Below are positions 41,222-48,914 of a stretch of DNA of 64,000 nt, piece by piece (position 1 is the first letter of the stretch; every line of letters starts with the position of its first letter). Origin of the DNA: Gallionella sp. (GTDB taxonomy: Bacteria > Pseudomonadota > Gammaproteobacteria > Burkholderiales > Gallionellaceae). The stretch is from contig JAQTTV010000004.1 of NCBI GenBank assembly GCA_028710565.1, positions 85,739 to 149,738 of the forward strand. The letters run 5' to 3'. The position numbers and the translations under genes are program-made. The notes beneath the pieces are model-generated. The model did no database searches. It was given only the letters and a program-made list of their open reading frames with translations, and had not been told where the DNA came from.

Positions 41222-41971
41222 ATGTTGATTATTCCTGCGATTGATTTAAAAGACGGTAATTGTGTACGCCTGCGTCAAGGCGAAATGGAAGGCGCGACTG
41301 TGTTTTCCGATGATCCCGCCGCGATGGCGCGCCATTGGATAGAACAAGGTGCACGCCGTTTGCATCTGGTTGATTTAAATGGCGCATTTGCGGGCAAGCC
41401 CAAAAATGAAGCGGCGGTGCGCAGCATTATTCAAGCCGTCGGCACCGACATTCCCGTGCAACTGGGCGGCGGTATCCGCGATTTGGAAACCATAGAACGC
41501 TATCTTGATTTAGGCTTGACCTACATCATTATTGGCACGGCGGCGGTCAAAGTCCCAGGCTTTTTGCACGAAGCCTGCGATGCGTTCCCAGGGCATATCA
41601 TGGTCGGCTTGGATGCCAAAGGCGGCAAAGTCGCGGTGAATGGCTGGTCAAAACTGACGGGTCACGAAGTCGGCGATTTGGCGAAACGCTTTGAAGACTA
41701 CGGCGTGGAAGCCATTATCTACACCGACATCGGGCGCGACGGCATGATGTCGGGCGTGAACATTCCCGCCACCGTGGAATTGGCGCGTCCGCTGCACGTT
41801 CCCGTCATTGCCAGCGGCGGGGTGACGAATCTGGACGACGTGCGCGCCTTGTGCGCCGTGGAAGGTGAAGGCATTACGGGCACGATTACAGGGCGCGCCA
41901 TTTACGAAGGCACGCTGGATTTGCGCGCCGCACAAGCCTTGGCGGACGAACTTTCTGGCGTAGCGCGCTGA
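41222..41971 (+). CDS. hisA: ProFAR isomerase
   Basis: 249-residue TIM barrel that opens the ribose of ProFAR to PRFAR. The general-base Asp is in [16 protein letters not shown] (residue 8) and the second Asp in [14 protein letters not shown] (about residue 169). The two phosphate-binding loops are VQLGGGIRD and [13 protein letters not shown]. Its stop overlaps the hisF start (TGATG). The 154 bp before it is filled by the MITE-like element. Confidence 0.97.
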   Translation: MLIIPAIDLKDGNCVRLRQGEMEGATVFSDDPAAMARHWIEQGARRLHLVDLNGAFAGKPKNEAAVRSIIQAVGTDIPVQLGGGIRDLETIERYLDLGLTYIIIGTAAVKVPGFLHEACDAFPGHIMVGLDAKGGKVAVNGWSKLTGHEVGDLAKRFEDYGVEAIIYTDIGRDGMMSGVNIPATVELARPLHVPVIASGGVTNLDDVRALCAVEGEGITGTITGRAIYEGTLDLRAAQALADELSGVAR

Positions 41972-42729
41972 TGTTAGCCAAACGCATTATTCCCTGTTTG
42001 GATGTGACGGCTGGTCGCGTGGTCAAAGGCGTGAGTTTTGTCTCGCTGCGCGACGCGGGCGACCCCGTGGAAATCGCCAAACGCTATGACGACCAAGGCG
42101 CAGACGAACTGACCTTCCTCGACATCACTGCCAGCTCCGACGACCGTGGCATCATCTTCCGCATCATCGAACAAGTCGCCTCGCAAGTGTTTATCCCGCT
42201 AACCGTGGGTGGCGGCGTGCGCGTGGTCGAAGACGTGCGCAATTTGCTCAACGCGGGCGCGGACAAAGTCAGCATGAACACCTCGGCGGTGGTCAACCCA
42301 CAACTGGTCGCCGATGCCGCCGCACGCTACGGTTCGCAGTGCATCGTGGTGGCAATTGATGCCAAGCAAACTTCCGCAGGCAACTGGGAAGTGTTCACCC
42401 ACGGCGGGCGCAAAAACACGGGACTCAACGCGATTGAATGGGCAAAACAAGTTCAAGCCTTGGGTGCTGGCGAAATTTTGCTCACCAGCATGGACAAAGA
42501 CGGGCAAAAAAGCGGCTTTGATTTAGGCTTAACCCGTGCGGTAACCGACGCGCTGGACATCCCCGTCATCGCCAGCGGCGGCGTAGGCAATCTGCAACAT
42601 TTAGCCGACGGCGTGACGTTGGGCGGCGCAGATGCCGTGCTGGCGGCCAGTATTTTCCACTTCGGCGAATACACCGTGCAACAAGCCAAAGCCTATATGG
42701 CAGCGCAAGGCATAGAGGTGAGGTTGTAA
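41971..42729 (+). CDS. hisF: Imidazole glycerol phosphate synthase, cyclase subunit
   Basis: 252-residue TIM barrel that forms the imidazole ring and AICAR, with ammonia from HisH. Key residues are in [20 protein letters not shown] (Asp11) and [15 protein letters not shown] (Asp130). The phosphate sites are [15 protein letters not shown] and [13 protein letters not shown]. The length is standard. It overlaps the hisA stop by 1 bp and is followed 3 bp later by an inserted DUF4160 gene where hisI is normally expected. Confidence 0.97.
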   Translation: MLAKRIIPCLDVTAGRVVKGVSFVSLRDAGDPVEIAKRYDDQGADELTFLDITASSDDRGIIFRIIEQVASQVFIPLTVGGGVRVVEDVRNLLNAGADKVSMNTSAVVNPQLVADAAARYGSQCIVVAIDAKQTSAGNWEVFTHGGRKNTGLNAIEWAKQVQALGAGEILLTSMDKDGQKSGFDLGLTRAVTDALDIPVIASGGVGNLQHLADGVTLGGADAVLAASIFHFGEYTVQQAKAYMAAQGIEVRL

Positions 42730-42732
42730 ACC

Positions 42733-43002
42733 ATGCCAACTATTTCTATGTTTTACGGCATCATCATTTGTATGTATTTCAATGATAACAAACAGCACAA
42801 ACTGCCGCATATTCATGTGAAATATCAAGAGGATGAAGTCATTATCGCTATTCCAGATGGTGATATTTTAGAAGGCAGCATTCCAAAAGCCAAAATGAAA
42901 TTAGTCGAAGCGTGGATTGAGATTCACAAAGACGAGTTAGTGGCAGATTGGCAACTCGCTGTTTCGGGTGAATTGCCGTATAAAATTGAACCGCTGCGTT
43001 AA
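42733..43002 (+). CDS. DUF4160 protein
   Basis: 89 residues: [32 protein letters not shown] and [30 protein letters not shown], the complete DUF4160 sequence. These proteins usually stand next to a DUF2442 gene, as here, and the pair is suspected to act as a toxin-antitoxin-like or regulatory couple; the function is not proven. It starts 3 bp after hisF and ends 1 bp before the DUF2442-hisI frame, so it is embedded in the his operon. It is more AT-rich than the his genes around it, which suggests insertion. Confidence 0.9.
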   Translation: MPTISMFYGIIICMYFNDNKQHKLPHIHVKYQEDEVIIAIPDGDILEGSIPKAKMKLVEAWIEIHKDELVADWQLAVSGELPYKIEPLR

Positions 43003-43003
43003 T

Positions 43004-43639
43004 ATGAATCCTCGCATTCAATCCGTTAAAGCACTGGATGATTATCATTTGCTATTGGGATTCACCAACGGTCAACAAGGCATTTATGATTGCCAATCGT
43101 TATTAAATTTTGGTGTCTTCAAAGAATTGCAAGACATTGATTACTTTAAACAAGTCACGGTTTTATATGGCACAGTTTCATGGCCGCATGAACAGGATAT
43201 TTGTCCTGATACGCTGTATTTGGAGTCTAAAATGATAGCCTCAGATAAATTGAAGTGGCTTAACGAAATCACCTGGTCAGCCGACGGACTCGTCCCCGCC
43301 ATCGCCCAAGATGCCGCCACAGGACGCGTGTTGATGGTCGCGTGGATGAATAGGGTAGCCTTGCAACTCACCGTCGATAAAGGCGTTGCCGTGTATTGGT
43401 CGCGCTCACGCGGCAAATTGTGGCGCAAAGGCGAAGAATCGGGACACACCCAAACCGTCAAAGAAATCCGCCTCGACTGCGATGCCGACGTGATTTTGCT
43501 GCAAATCGAACAACACGGCGGCATCGCCTGCCACACAGGGCGCGAAAGCTGCTTCTACCGCAAACTCGAAAACGGTGCGTGGCAAACCACAGAGCCCGTC
43601 CTCAAATCTCCCGACGATATTTATCACAAACAACCATGA
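43004..43639 (+). CDS. hisI: DUF2442 domain fused in frame to phosphoribosyl-AMP cyclohydrolase
   Basis: 211 residues from the ATG at 43004. Residues 1-75 are a complete DUF2442 domain ([50 protein letters not shown]), which normally ends at that point. Without a stop the frame continues into a full His[50 protein letters not shown], and the zinc/metal motif [30 protein letters not shown]. An internal ATG at 43232 has GGAG 6 nt before it and would give a 135-residue free HisI. HisI opens the purine ring of PR-AMP. The stop overlaps the hisE start (ATGA). Confidence 0.93.
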   Translation: MNPRIQSVKALDDYHLLLGFTNGQQGIYDCQSLLNFGVFKELQDIDYFKQVTVLYGTVSWPHEQDICPDTLYLESKMIASDKLKWLNEITWSADGLVPAIAQDAATGRVLMVAWMNRVALQLTVDKGVAVYWSRSRGKLWRKGEESGHTQTVKEIRLDCDADVILLQIEQHGGIACHTGRESCFYRKLENGAWQTTEPVLKSPDDIYHKQP

Positions 43640-43959
43640 ACCAAGACATCCTCCCCCGCCTGGCTGAAATCCTCGAAACGCGTAAACTCGCCGCCCCCGA
43701 CAGCTCCTACGTCGCCAAACTGTTCCACAAAGGCGAAGACGCAATCCTGAAAAAAATCGGCGAAGAAGCCACCGAAGTCATCCTCGCCAGCAAAGAAGGC
43801 GATGCGCAACATCTGGTCTATGAAGTCGCCGATTTATGGTTTCACAGCATGGTGTTATTAGCCCACCACGGACTCAGCGCGGCGGAGGTGTTGCAAGAAT
43901 TGGCACGACGCGAAGGCGTGTCGGGGATAGCGGAGAAGGCGGGGAGAGCCACAGCGTAG
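43636..43959 (+). CDS. hisE: Phosphoribosyl-ATP pyrophosphatase
   Basis: 107-residue enzyme that hydrolyses PR-ATP to PR-AMP, the step before HisI. The MazG-like alpha-helical motif is seen in [28 protein letters not shown] and [23 protein letters not shown] (E-E-x-x-E and D for Mg). The ATG at 43636 overlaps the hisI stop by 4 bp. It is the last his gene; hisG and hisD are not in the window. Confidence 0.95.
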   Translation: MNQDILPRLAEILETRKLAAPDSSYVAKLFHKGEDAILKKIGEEATEVILASKEGDAQHLVYEVADLWFHSMVLLAHHGLSAAEVLQELARREGVSGIAEKAGRATA

Positions 43960-44034
43960 GTGGTTTGAGCCTAACGAGAGTGGAATTTATTCGCATAACA
44001 TTAAGTCATGTAAAACCTTTAGGAAAGTAGCTCG

Positions 44035-44985
44035 ATGGAATACGTTTATCTTGATTCGGAAATTTTTCAGTACATGAAAAATAAAGTTTATCAAAATTCA
44101 ATTGATGGAACTGCGTTTGAAAAACACATTCTAGAACTCTCAAAAAAATACATATTTCCATTTTCTGCGGGGCATCTAAGGGATTTATCGTTCTCCAAGT
44201 CGGAGTATCACAAAGTTGATCTCGAATATCTCAATAGAATATCTCGCGGATGTGCGCTAACTATGGATGTTAATAACCTGCCTCAAATGGTCTGTGAAGT
44301 TAATATTTTCACCTCCTTCAGTAAAATTCTGGCGGAGTCGAAACCAATTGAGGTTCAACTGAAGGTTAAAAGTAATGAAAGTTTTTCTATTGATATGACG
44401 GCTCTATCAAAAAAAACCTTGCTCCGCCCCTTCTTGGAATCAAATCATGGAATTTGGGATTCAGGAGTAATGGAGAAGTTTATCTCCGAAGTGCAAAATA
44501 ACATAGATACCCCAGAATACTACAAACGATTTAGAAGTGAAGTCGCTGAGTTAGAAGGTAAATATAGTGGTACAAATACGCTAATCAACCAAGAATCAGA
44601 TTACTTTAAAAGGTTAGCTCCTTTTTTAGATTTTCTAACAACTAATGACTTGGATATTTTAGCGGGCAATTTTGATAAAACATTAGAGTCTTTTTTATCT
44701 ATTGATGGAAAAAAGCTTGAGTGTCTGACGCTTCCCGAAAAGATTCAATTGGTATATTCGATTTTAGACTTTAACTCTATATTTAAAGAAACTATCAAAG
44801 GTAAAAACAAGCCATCTAATATGTCGCGTGATTGCGAACACTTATATTTTGCATCCAATGCTAAATATTTTGTAACAGACGATGCAGGACTATTTAAGAA
44901 AGCAAAATTTGTTTGCAACGCTTTATCACTAAAGGTAAAAGTGTTAACGTCAAAAGGTTTTGTTGATGAAAGTTTAAGTCAGTAG
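44035..44985 (+). CDS. PIN-like domain protein, probably acquired
   Basis: 316 residues. The N-terminus YVYLDSEIFQYMKN places an Asp as in PIN nucleases, and the C-terminus SRDCEHLYFASNAKYFVTDDAGLFKKAKF has the D...H...A...F(V)TDD pattern of their last two acidic sites. Between them lies a large helical region with many Lys, Glu and Asn. The coding DNA is much more AT-rich than the neighbours, a sign of transfer. No antitoxin is adjacent in the same orientation except the XRE gene 125 bp downstream. The stop codon lies inside a palindromic repeat. PIN-type RNase activity is inferred from motifs only. Confidence 0.7.
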   Translation: MEYVYLDSEIFQYMKNKVYQNSIDGTAFEKHILELSKKYIFPFSAGHLRDLSFSKSEYHKVDLEYLNRISRGCALTMDVNNLPQMVCEVNIFTSFSKILAESKPIEVQLKVKSNESFSIDMTALSKKTLLRPFLESNHGIWDSGVMEKFISEVQNNIDTPEYYKRFRSEVAELEGKYSGTNTLINQESDYFKRLAPFLDFLTTNDLDILAGNFDKTLESFLSIDGKKLECLTLPEKIQLVYSILDFNSIFKETIKGKNKPSNMSRDCEHLYFASNAKYFVTDDAGLFKKAKFVCNALSLKVKVLTSKGFVDESLSQ

Positions 44986-45060
44986 CCCGTACACAGCGCA
45001 GCGCAATACGGGAATCCTGCGCGACCAATCCCGTATTCCGCTTTGCTACATACGGGCTAC
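44982..45060. repeat. GTAGCCCGTA nested palindrome overlapping a stop codon
   Basis: GTAGCCCGTA at 44982-44991 pairs with TACGGGCTAC at 45051-45060, and inside it CAATACGGGA pairs with TCCCGTATT-type sequence. The TAG stop of the PIN-like gene is part of the left arm. The 79-bp unit is followed directly by a GTAGGGTGGA element. Confidence 0.8.
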
Positions 45061-45063
45061 GGT

Positions 45064-45092
45064 GTAGGGTGGAGAAGCTGGCGCATCCACCT
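45064..45092. repeat. GTAGGGTGGA...TCCACC element, copy 1
   Basis: GTAGGGTGGA at 45064-45073 pairs with TCCACC at 45086-45091. The right side GCATCCACCTGATTTATT is shared exactly with the copy at 45837-45874. It lies between the PIN-like gene and the XRE gene. Confidence 0.7.
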
Positions 45093-45109
45093 GATTTATT
45101 GAATAAAAA

Positions 45110-45451
45110 ATGAACGCACTCACTGAGATCGTACAAATTTTGCGCGATGCGGGCGGACATCCTGCGTTTGCGGTTTTGCCGTTTGCGCAATACCAAGCCT
45201 TGATTGCGGGGAAATTTAAAGCGGAACCGACCATTCCCAATACTGTGGTGAATAAGGTGTTTGATGGCGGGGTGTCGGTGACGGCGGCGTGGCGTGAGCA
45301 TTTGCACCTAACCCAAGCCGAAGTCGCCTCGCGCATGGGGATTTCACAAGCCGCCTTCGCGCAAATGGAAGCCGCGAAACGCCCCCGCAAAGCCACACTG
45401 ACTAAAATTGCCGCAGCATTGGGGTTCGTGGTCGAGCAGTTGGCGTGGTAA
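45110..45451 (+). CDS. XRE-family helix-turn-helix protein, antitoxin-like
   Basis: 113 residues. The N-terminal half (LRDAGGHPAFAVLPFAQYQALIAG) has the form seen in antitoxins with a Phd-like head. The Cro/C1 helix-turn-helix is at about residues 60-110: TAAWREHLHLTQAEVASRMGISQAAFAQMEAAKRPRKATLTKIAAALGF. There is no toxin gene of the RelE/HigB type on either side, so it is an orphan antitoxin or a regulator of the neighbouring PIN-like gene. It starts 18 bp after a GTAGGGTGGA repeat. Confidence 0.82.
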   Translation: MNALTEIVQILRDAGGHPAFAVLPFAQYQALIAGKFKAEPTIPNTVVNKVFDGGVSVTAAWREHLHLTQAEVASRMGISQAAFAQMEAAKRPRKATLTKIAAALGFVVEQLAW

Positions 45452-45453
45452 GG

Positions 45454-45530
45454 CGTAAGGTGGATTCGCTGCTAGGCAATCCACCGTTTTGATAAACCCA
45501 GCGGTGGTTTGCTGCGCGAAACCACCCTAC
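45454..45530. repeat. GTAGGGTGGA-family element, copy 2 (two hairpins)
   Basis: GGTGGAT...ATCCACC (45459-45485) followed by GGTGGTTT...AAACCACC (45503-45526) and CCTAC. The arms are versions of the GTAGGGTGG family. It fills the 98-bp gap between the XRE gene and the YefM gene. Confidence 0.7.
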
Positions 45531-45549
45531 AAAAACCCAAAGGAATACC

Positions 45550-45780
45550 ATGACTATCTTGACGGCCAGTGAGGCGCGGACGGGGTTGTACCATTTGATT
45601 CATCAAGTCGCCGAATCGCATCAGCCTGTGCATATCACGGGCAAACATGGTGGGGCGGTGTTGATTGCGGAATCGGATTGGCAGGCGATTCAGGAAACAT
45701 TGTTTTTGTTATCCATTCCGAAAATGCGCGCCTCAATTCAACAAGGAATGCGTGAGCCATTGCATGAAAAAAGAATATGA
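45550..45780 (+). CDS. Phd/YefM-family antitoxin, orphan
   Basis: 76 residues. The Phd/YefM N-terminal DNA-binding domain is clear: MTILTASEARTGLYHLIHQVAESHQPVHITGKHGGAVLIAESDWQAIQETLFLL. The C-terminal toxin-neutralising tail (IPKMRASIQQGMREPLHEKRI) is complete. The expected YoeB/Txe toxin gene does not follow; instead the last 17 bp overlap the start of a truncated antitoxin gene of another type. GGAA lies 5 nt before the ATG. Confidence 0.9.
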   Translation: MTILTASEARTGLYHLIHQVAESHQPVHITGKHGGAVLIAESDWQAIQETLFLLSIPKMRASIQQGMREPLHEKRI

Positions 45781-45868
45781 CCTTTCCCAACTGAAATCGC
45801 GGAAAAATCCTTATGCAAGCAAATTGAAAAAGGGACGTAGGGTGGATAATCTGCGTGCATCCACCTGA
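45764..45868 (+). pseudogene. Truncated BrnA-type antitoxin
   Basis: 34 codons starting MKKEYDLSQLKSRKNPYASKLKK, which is the N-terminus of BrnA-like/CopG antitoxins that normally continue into a ribbon-helix-helix of about 50 more residues (ITIRLD...). Here the frame runs from KLKKG into a GTAGGGTGGAT repeat and stops. It overlaps the YefM stop. The DNA-binding part has been lost, most likely by insertion or recombination at the repeat. Confidence 0.75.
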
Positions 45869-45874
45869 TTTATT
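45837..45874. repeat. GTAGGGTGGA...TCCACC element, copy 3
   Basis: GTAGGGTGGAT at 45837-45847 and GCATCCACCTGATTTATT at 45857-45874, the latter identical to the flank of copy 1. It marks the breakpoint of the truncated BrnA-type gene. Confidence 0.75.
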
Positions 45875-45923
45875 TAAGAAACTTCTGATGCACGCTGCTT
45901 TCACCATACCGACATTCACCACC

Positions 45924-46298
45924 ATGCCAAAATCAACTACCCCTAACCATGAACGTCTAGACCGTGTGGTCGCTGAAGCCCGTCGTCAGCGCGAGGTGCG
46001 GGAATTGGGCTATCGTGATCGCGCGCTTAAATTATTTCCGTGGCTATGTGGACGCTGTGGTCGCGAATTCGCGGGCGTGCGGCTGCGCGAACTGACGGTT
46101 CACCACAAAGATTACAATCACGACAATAATCCGCCAGATGGCAGCAATTGGGAATTGCTGTGTCTGTACTGTCACGACAACGAGCATGCCCGCGTGCTGG
46201 ATGAAGCCGTGCGCAATCGAAACGTGCAGGGTGTAGCCGTGGCAACGCACAACCCTTTTGCCGACCTACAGGCGCGGCTCAAGAAAAAATCTGATTGA
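45924..46298 (+). CDS. yajD: HNH nuclease YajD
   Basis: 124 residues from the ATG at 45924; starts further upstream (45855, 45888) are in frame but lie in repeat-derived sequence. The HNH core is KLFPWLCGRCGREFAGVRLRELTVHHKDYNHDNNPPDGSNWELLCLYCHDNEH, with CX2C, HH, N and CX2CH, and the C-terminal NPFADLQARLKKKSD matches E. coli YajD. Predicted zinc-dependent DNA nuclease with no defined role. Confidence 0.9.
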   Translation: MPKSTTPNHERLDRVVAEARRQREVRELGYRDRALKLFPWLCGRCGREFAGVRLRELTVHHKDYNHDNNPPDGSNWELLCLYCHDNEHARVLDEAVRNRNVQGVAVATHNPFADLQARLKKKSD

Positions 46299-46304
46299 AT
46301 ACTG

Positions 46305-46517
46305 ATGAACTCACAACACCTGCAACTCCTTGTCACCCGCGAGATGCCTTACGGCAAATACAAAGGACGGCTGATTGCCGATTTACCTGGCGATTATCTG
46401 AACTGGTTTGCCCGCAAAGGCTTTCCATCAGGAGAGATTGGGCTGCTATTAGCGTTGATGCAAGAGCTGGATCATAACGGACTTTCCCCACTATTGGAGC
46501 CACTGAGAAAACGTTAA
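46305..46517 (+). CDS. DUF3820 protein
   Basis: 70 residues: MPYGKYKGRLIADLPGDYLNWFARKGFPSGEIGLLLALMQELDHNGL, the complete DUF3820 sequence with the PYGKYKG and LPGDYLNWF motifs. The fold resembles the small domain in exonuclease-associated proteins, but the function is unknown. It starts 6 bp after yajD and is likely cotranscribed with it. Confidence 0.88.
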   Translation: MNSQHLQLLVTREMPYGKYKGRLIADLPGDYLNWFARKGFPSGEIGLLLALMQELDHNGLSPLLEPLRKR

Positions 46518-46598
46518 GTAAGCTGGTGAGAAAAATCATTCTCCGTATGCGAGCCAGTTCGTATTACTATACGCCCTCAACCATCAAGGAGAACGATC

Positions 46599-46670
46599 AT
46601 GGCAAAAGGACAGCAACGCAAAAACAAAGAAGTCAAAAAACCCAAAAAACAACCAACACCATCAATCTAA
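46599..46670 (+). CDS. 23-residue basic peptide of a small conserved family
   Basis: ATG at 46599 with AAGGAG about 8 nt upstream, then MAKGQQRKNKEVKKPKKQPT and three more residues before TAA. The pattern KGQ-R-NKE-KKPKK occurs in short hypothetical proteins of many proteobacteria as far as I recall. Too short for standard gene finding. Highly basic, possibly RNA- or membrane-associated, but the role is unknown. Confidence 0.7.
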   Translation: MAKGQQRKNKEVKKPKKQPTPSI

Positions 46671-46719
46671 CCGATTTACTGTAGTTGAGGCTAACGACCT
46701 AAGCCGTCGTTAACCGCAC

Positions 46720-46765
46720 TGCCCTCTCCCCCACCCCCCTCTCCCGTAATCGGGCGAGGGGAGTC
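46720..46765. repeat. CCCTCTCCC/GGGCGAGGGGAG repeat after nagZ
   Basis: TGCCCTCTCCC and CCCCTCTCCCGTAATCGGGCGAGGGGAGT form a hairpin of the family at 2109 and 17454. It lies 8 bp past the nagZ stop, on the 3' side of that gene, where it could stabilise or end its RNA. Confidence 0.75.
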
Positions 46766-46773
46766 CTGACAGA

Positions 46774-47817
46774 TCAAGCCAGCGGCAGTTCTGGGCTGGC
46801 TACGCCTATGGTGGCGACTTCTTGCAAGGCTCTTAAGAAATGCGGTTGCTCGTGCAATTGGGCTAGGGTGAGTGGGTGGGGTTTGCCGTGCATTTGGATT
46901 AAGCGCGCGCGACTGGCGGCGGGCATTTCCCAGTGCAGCCCCTGCACCAATTGCTCGGCAGCGACGGGATCGTTGCAGACTAATGCCATATCGCAACCTG
47001 CATTCAGTGCGGCACTGGCGCGTTGCACGATGTCGCCTGCAACGGCAGCCCCTTCCATACTCAAATCATCACTGAAAATACAACCTTCAAAATGCAGTTG
47101 TTCACGCAGGATTTTCTTCAGCCACACAGGTGAAAAACCCGCAGGTCTAGCGTCAATTTTAGGATAAATCACATGGGCAGGCATGATGGCAGTGAGTCCG
47201 TTTTGCACTAAACGGCGGAACGGCACAAGGTCATTCATCTCAATATCCAGCCAATCGCGGTTATCCACGGGAATGTCCAGATGTGAATCGGCGCGTACAT
47301 AGCCATGCCCTGGGAAATGCTTGCCTACACTGGGCATCCCGCCTTGGTGCAGCCCTAATTGCAGGCTATGCGCCAATTCACTGATCGCTTGCGTGTCGCC
47401 ATGAAAAGCGCGGTCGCCGATGACGGTACTTTGTCCGTAATCCATATCCAGCACGGGCGTAAAACTAAAATCCACGCCACACGCACGCAATTCCGATGCC
47501 AACACCCAACCCGCTTGTTGCGCCAGATGACGGGCGCGGGGCGGATGGTTATCCCAAATTTTGCCGAGTTCACGCATGGCGGGCAGACGGGTAAAGCCAT
47601 TGCGGAAGCGTTGCACCCGTCCGCCTTCATGATCCACCGCAATCAACAATGACGGTGTGCGCACGGCGTGAATCGCAGCGGTGAGTTCGCACAATTGGCT
47701 AGGCGACTGATAATTCCGTGCAAACAAAATCACGCCACCCACAGAGGGATGACGCAATCTTGCCATTTCAGCGTCGGTCAAGCTCGTACCCGCTACGTCC
47801 AGCATGATAAATCCCAT
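46774..47817 (-). CDS. nagZ: Beta-N-acetylglucosaminidase NagZ
   Basis: 347-residue GH3 enzyme that cuts GlcNAc from muropeptides in peptidoglycan recycling. [12 protein letters not shown] and [19 protein letters not shown] (the His-Asp loop with the general acid) are present, and the nucleophile Asp is in [16 protein letters not shown] (about residue 247). The length matches E. coli NagZ (341). Cytoplasmic, no signal. Its 5' end faces the sspB stop 107 bp upstream on the same strand. Confidence 0.96.
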   Translation of the reverse strand: MGFIMLDVAGTSLTDAEMARLRHPSVGGVILFARNYQSPSQLCELTAAIHAVRTPSLLIAVDHEGGRVQRFRNGFTRLPAMRELGKIWDNHPPRARHLAQQAGWVLASELRACGVDFSFTPVLDMDYGQSTVIGDRAFHGDTQAISELAHSLQLGLHQGGMPSVGKHFPGHGYVRADSHLDIPVDNRDWLDIEMNDLVPFRRLVQNGLTAIMPAHVIYPKIDARPAGFSPVWLKKILREQLHFEGCIFSDDLSMEGAAVAGDIVQRASAALNAGCDMALVCNDPVAAEQLVQGLHWEMPAASRARLIQMHGKPHPLTLAQLHEQPHFLRALQEVATIGVASPELPLA

Positions 47818-47924
47818 GATGACTCCTAAAATTGAGGTGCGATATTACATTGATTGGATTGGGGATGCGTTGGAGCCTGTTTTATCAACGTATTGAAAAA
47901 ACAGGTTCCAACGGTAGTATTGAA

Positions 47925-48311
47925 TTATTTTACGATAGACAATTTTGGTCGAGGGCTAGATGGCTTGGAAGGCGCATCCGCTTCGGGAGGGGGAGGTGAA
48001 TCTTCAGCTTGAAAAACAAGACCTTGACCCGTTTCCTTGGCAAAGATGCCGATCACGGCTTCAACAGGCACAAACAATTGATGTACCACACCATTAAAAC
48101 GGCTGCTACACGAAATCACATCATTACCTAATTCCAAATTGCGCACGGCATTGGGATTGAGATTCAGGATAATTTCGCCGTCTTTTACGTAAGCACGTGG
48201 AACCTCGGTCGCTTCGTTAACGCGTACCGCGAGATAGGGGGTAAAACCACCATCCACGCACCATTCATGAATGGCGCGTATCAGGTAAGGACGGGTAGAG
48301 AGTTCACTCAC
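47925..48311 (-). CDS. sspB: ClpXP specificity adaptor SspB
   Basis: 128 residues. The substrate-binding domain (RPYLIRAIHEWCVDGGFTPYLAVRVN; IILNLNPNAVRNLELGNDVISCSSRFNG; VPVEAVIGIFAKETGQGL) binds ssrA-tagged proteins. A Pro-rich flexible linker (SPPPPEADAPSKPSSPRP) leads to the ClpX-docking tail PKLSIVK, the XB motif. It overlaps the sspA stop by 4 bp. Confidence 0.96.
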   Translation of the reverse strand: MSELSTRPYLIRAIHEWCVDGGFTPYLAVRVNEATEVPRAYVKDGEIILNLNPNAVRNLELGNDVISCSSRFNGVVHQLFVPVEAVIGIFAKETGQGLVFQAEDSPPPPEADAPSKPSSPRPKLSIVK

Positions 48312-48907
48312 TTGCGCATCGCTCTTTCAGACGAGGTTAACGCATCAATGAAACCTTGACGAGAGAACAAACGTTCAGCGTATTTCATCATAGGCGCAGC
48401 TTCACGACCAAGTTGAATACCATAACGGTCTAAACGCCACAACAACGGTGCAATCGCCACATCCAACATGGAGAACTCATCGCTCAGCAAAAATTTCTGT
48501 TTGGTGAGGATGGGGGACAACTGAGTCAGATTGTCACGAATAGCCGCACGCGACTTCTCAGCTGCTTTAGCGACACCTTGCTCAATCACGTCAACGTGAG
48601 CATACAATTCTTGTTCAAATTGGTGCAAGAACAAGCGAGTATGCGCACGCAAAACTGGATCAGGCGGCATTAACTGCGGATGCGGAAAACGTTCATCTAT
48701 GTATTCGTTAATGATATTAGCCTGAAACAACACCAACTCGCGCTCGACCAAGACGGGCACTTTATTGTAAGGATTGATGGCGGCTAAGTCCTCGGATTTA
48801 TTCATCAAATCCACATCAATCACTTCAAAGTCCATGCCTTTCTCGAACAACACGATACGGCAACGGTGGCTATAGGGACAAGAAGTCCCCGAATACAATT
48901 TCATCAT
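48308..48907 (-). CDS. sspA: Stringent starvation protein A
   Basis: 199-residue GST-fold protein that binds RNA polymerase and alters stress transcription. N-terminal thioredoxin-like part MKLYSGTSCPYSHRCRIVLFEKGMDFEVIDVDL and NKVPVLVERELVLFQANIINEYIDERFPHPQLMPPDP are typical SspA. In many beta- and gammaproteobacteria sspAB follows petABC; here it follows the alternative complex III genes by 8 bp. It overlaps sspB by 4 bp. Confidence 0.96.
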   Translation of the reverse strand: MMKLYSGTSCPYSHRCRIVLFEKGMDFEVIDVDLMNKSEDLAAINPYNKVPVLVERELVLFQANIINEYIDERFPHPQLMPPDPVLRAHTRLFLHQFEQELYAHVDVIEQGVAKAAEKSRAAIRDNLTQLSPILTKQKFLLSDEFSMLDVAIAPLLWRLDRYGIQLGREAAPMMKYAERLFSRQGFIDALTSSERAMRK

Positions 48908-48914
48908 GCCTAAT

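Noticed and set aside
43396..43635. Upstream extension of the hisE frame
   Set aside because: Arg-rich shadow of hisI; hisE has a coupled ATG at 43636 that fits the family start.
45665..45868. Frame extending upstream of the truncated BrnA-type start
   Set aside because: The upstream part is the yefM gene read in another frame; only the part from 45764 resembles BrnA-type antitoxins.
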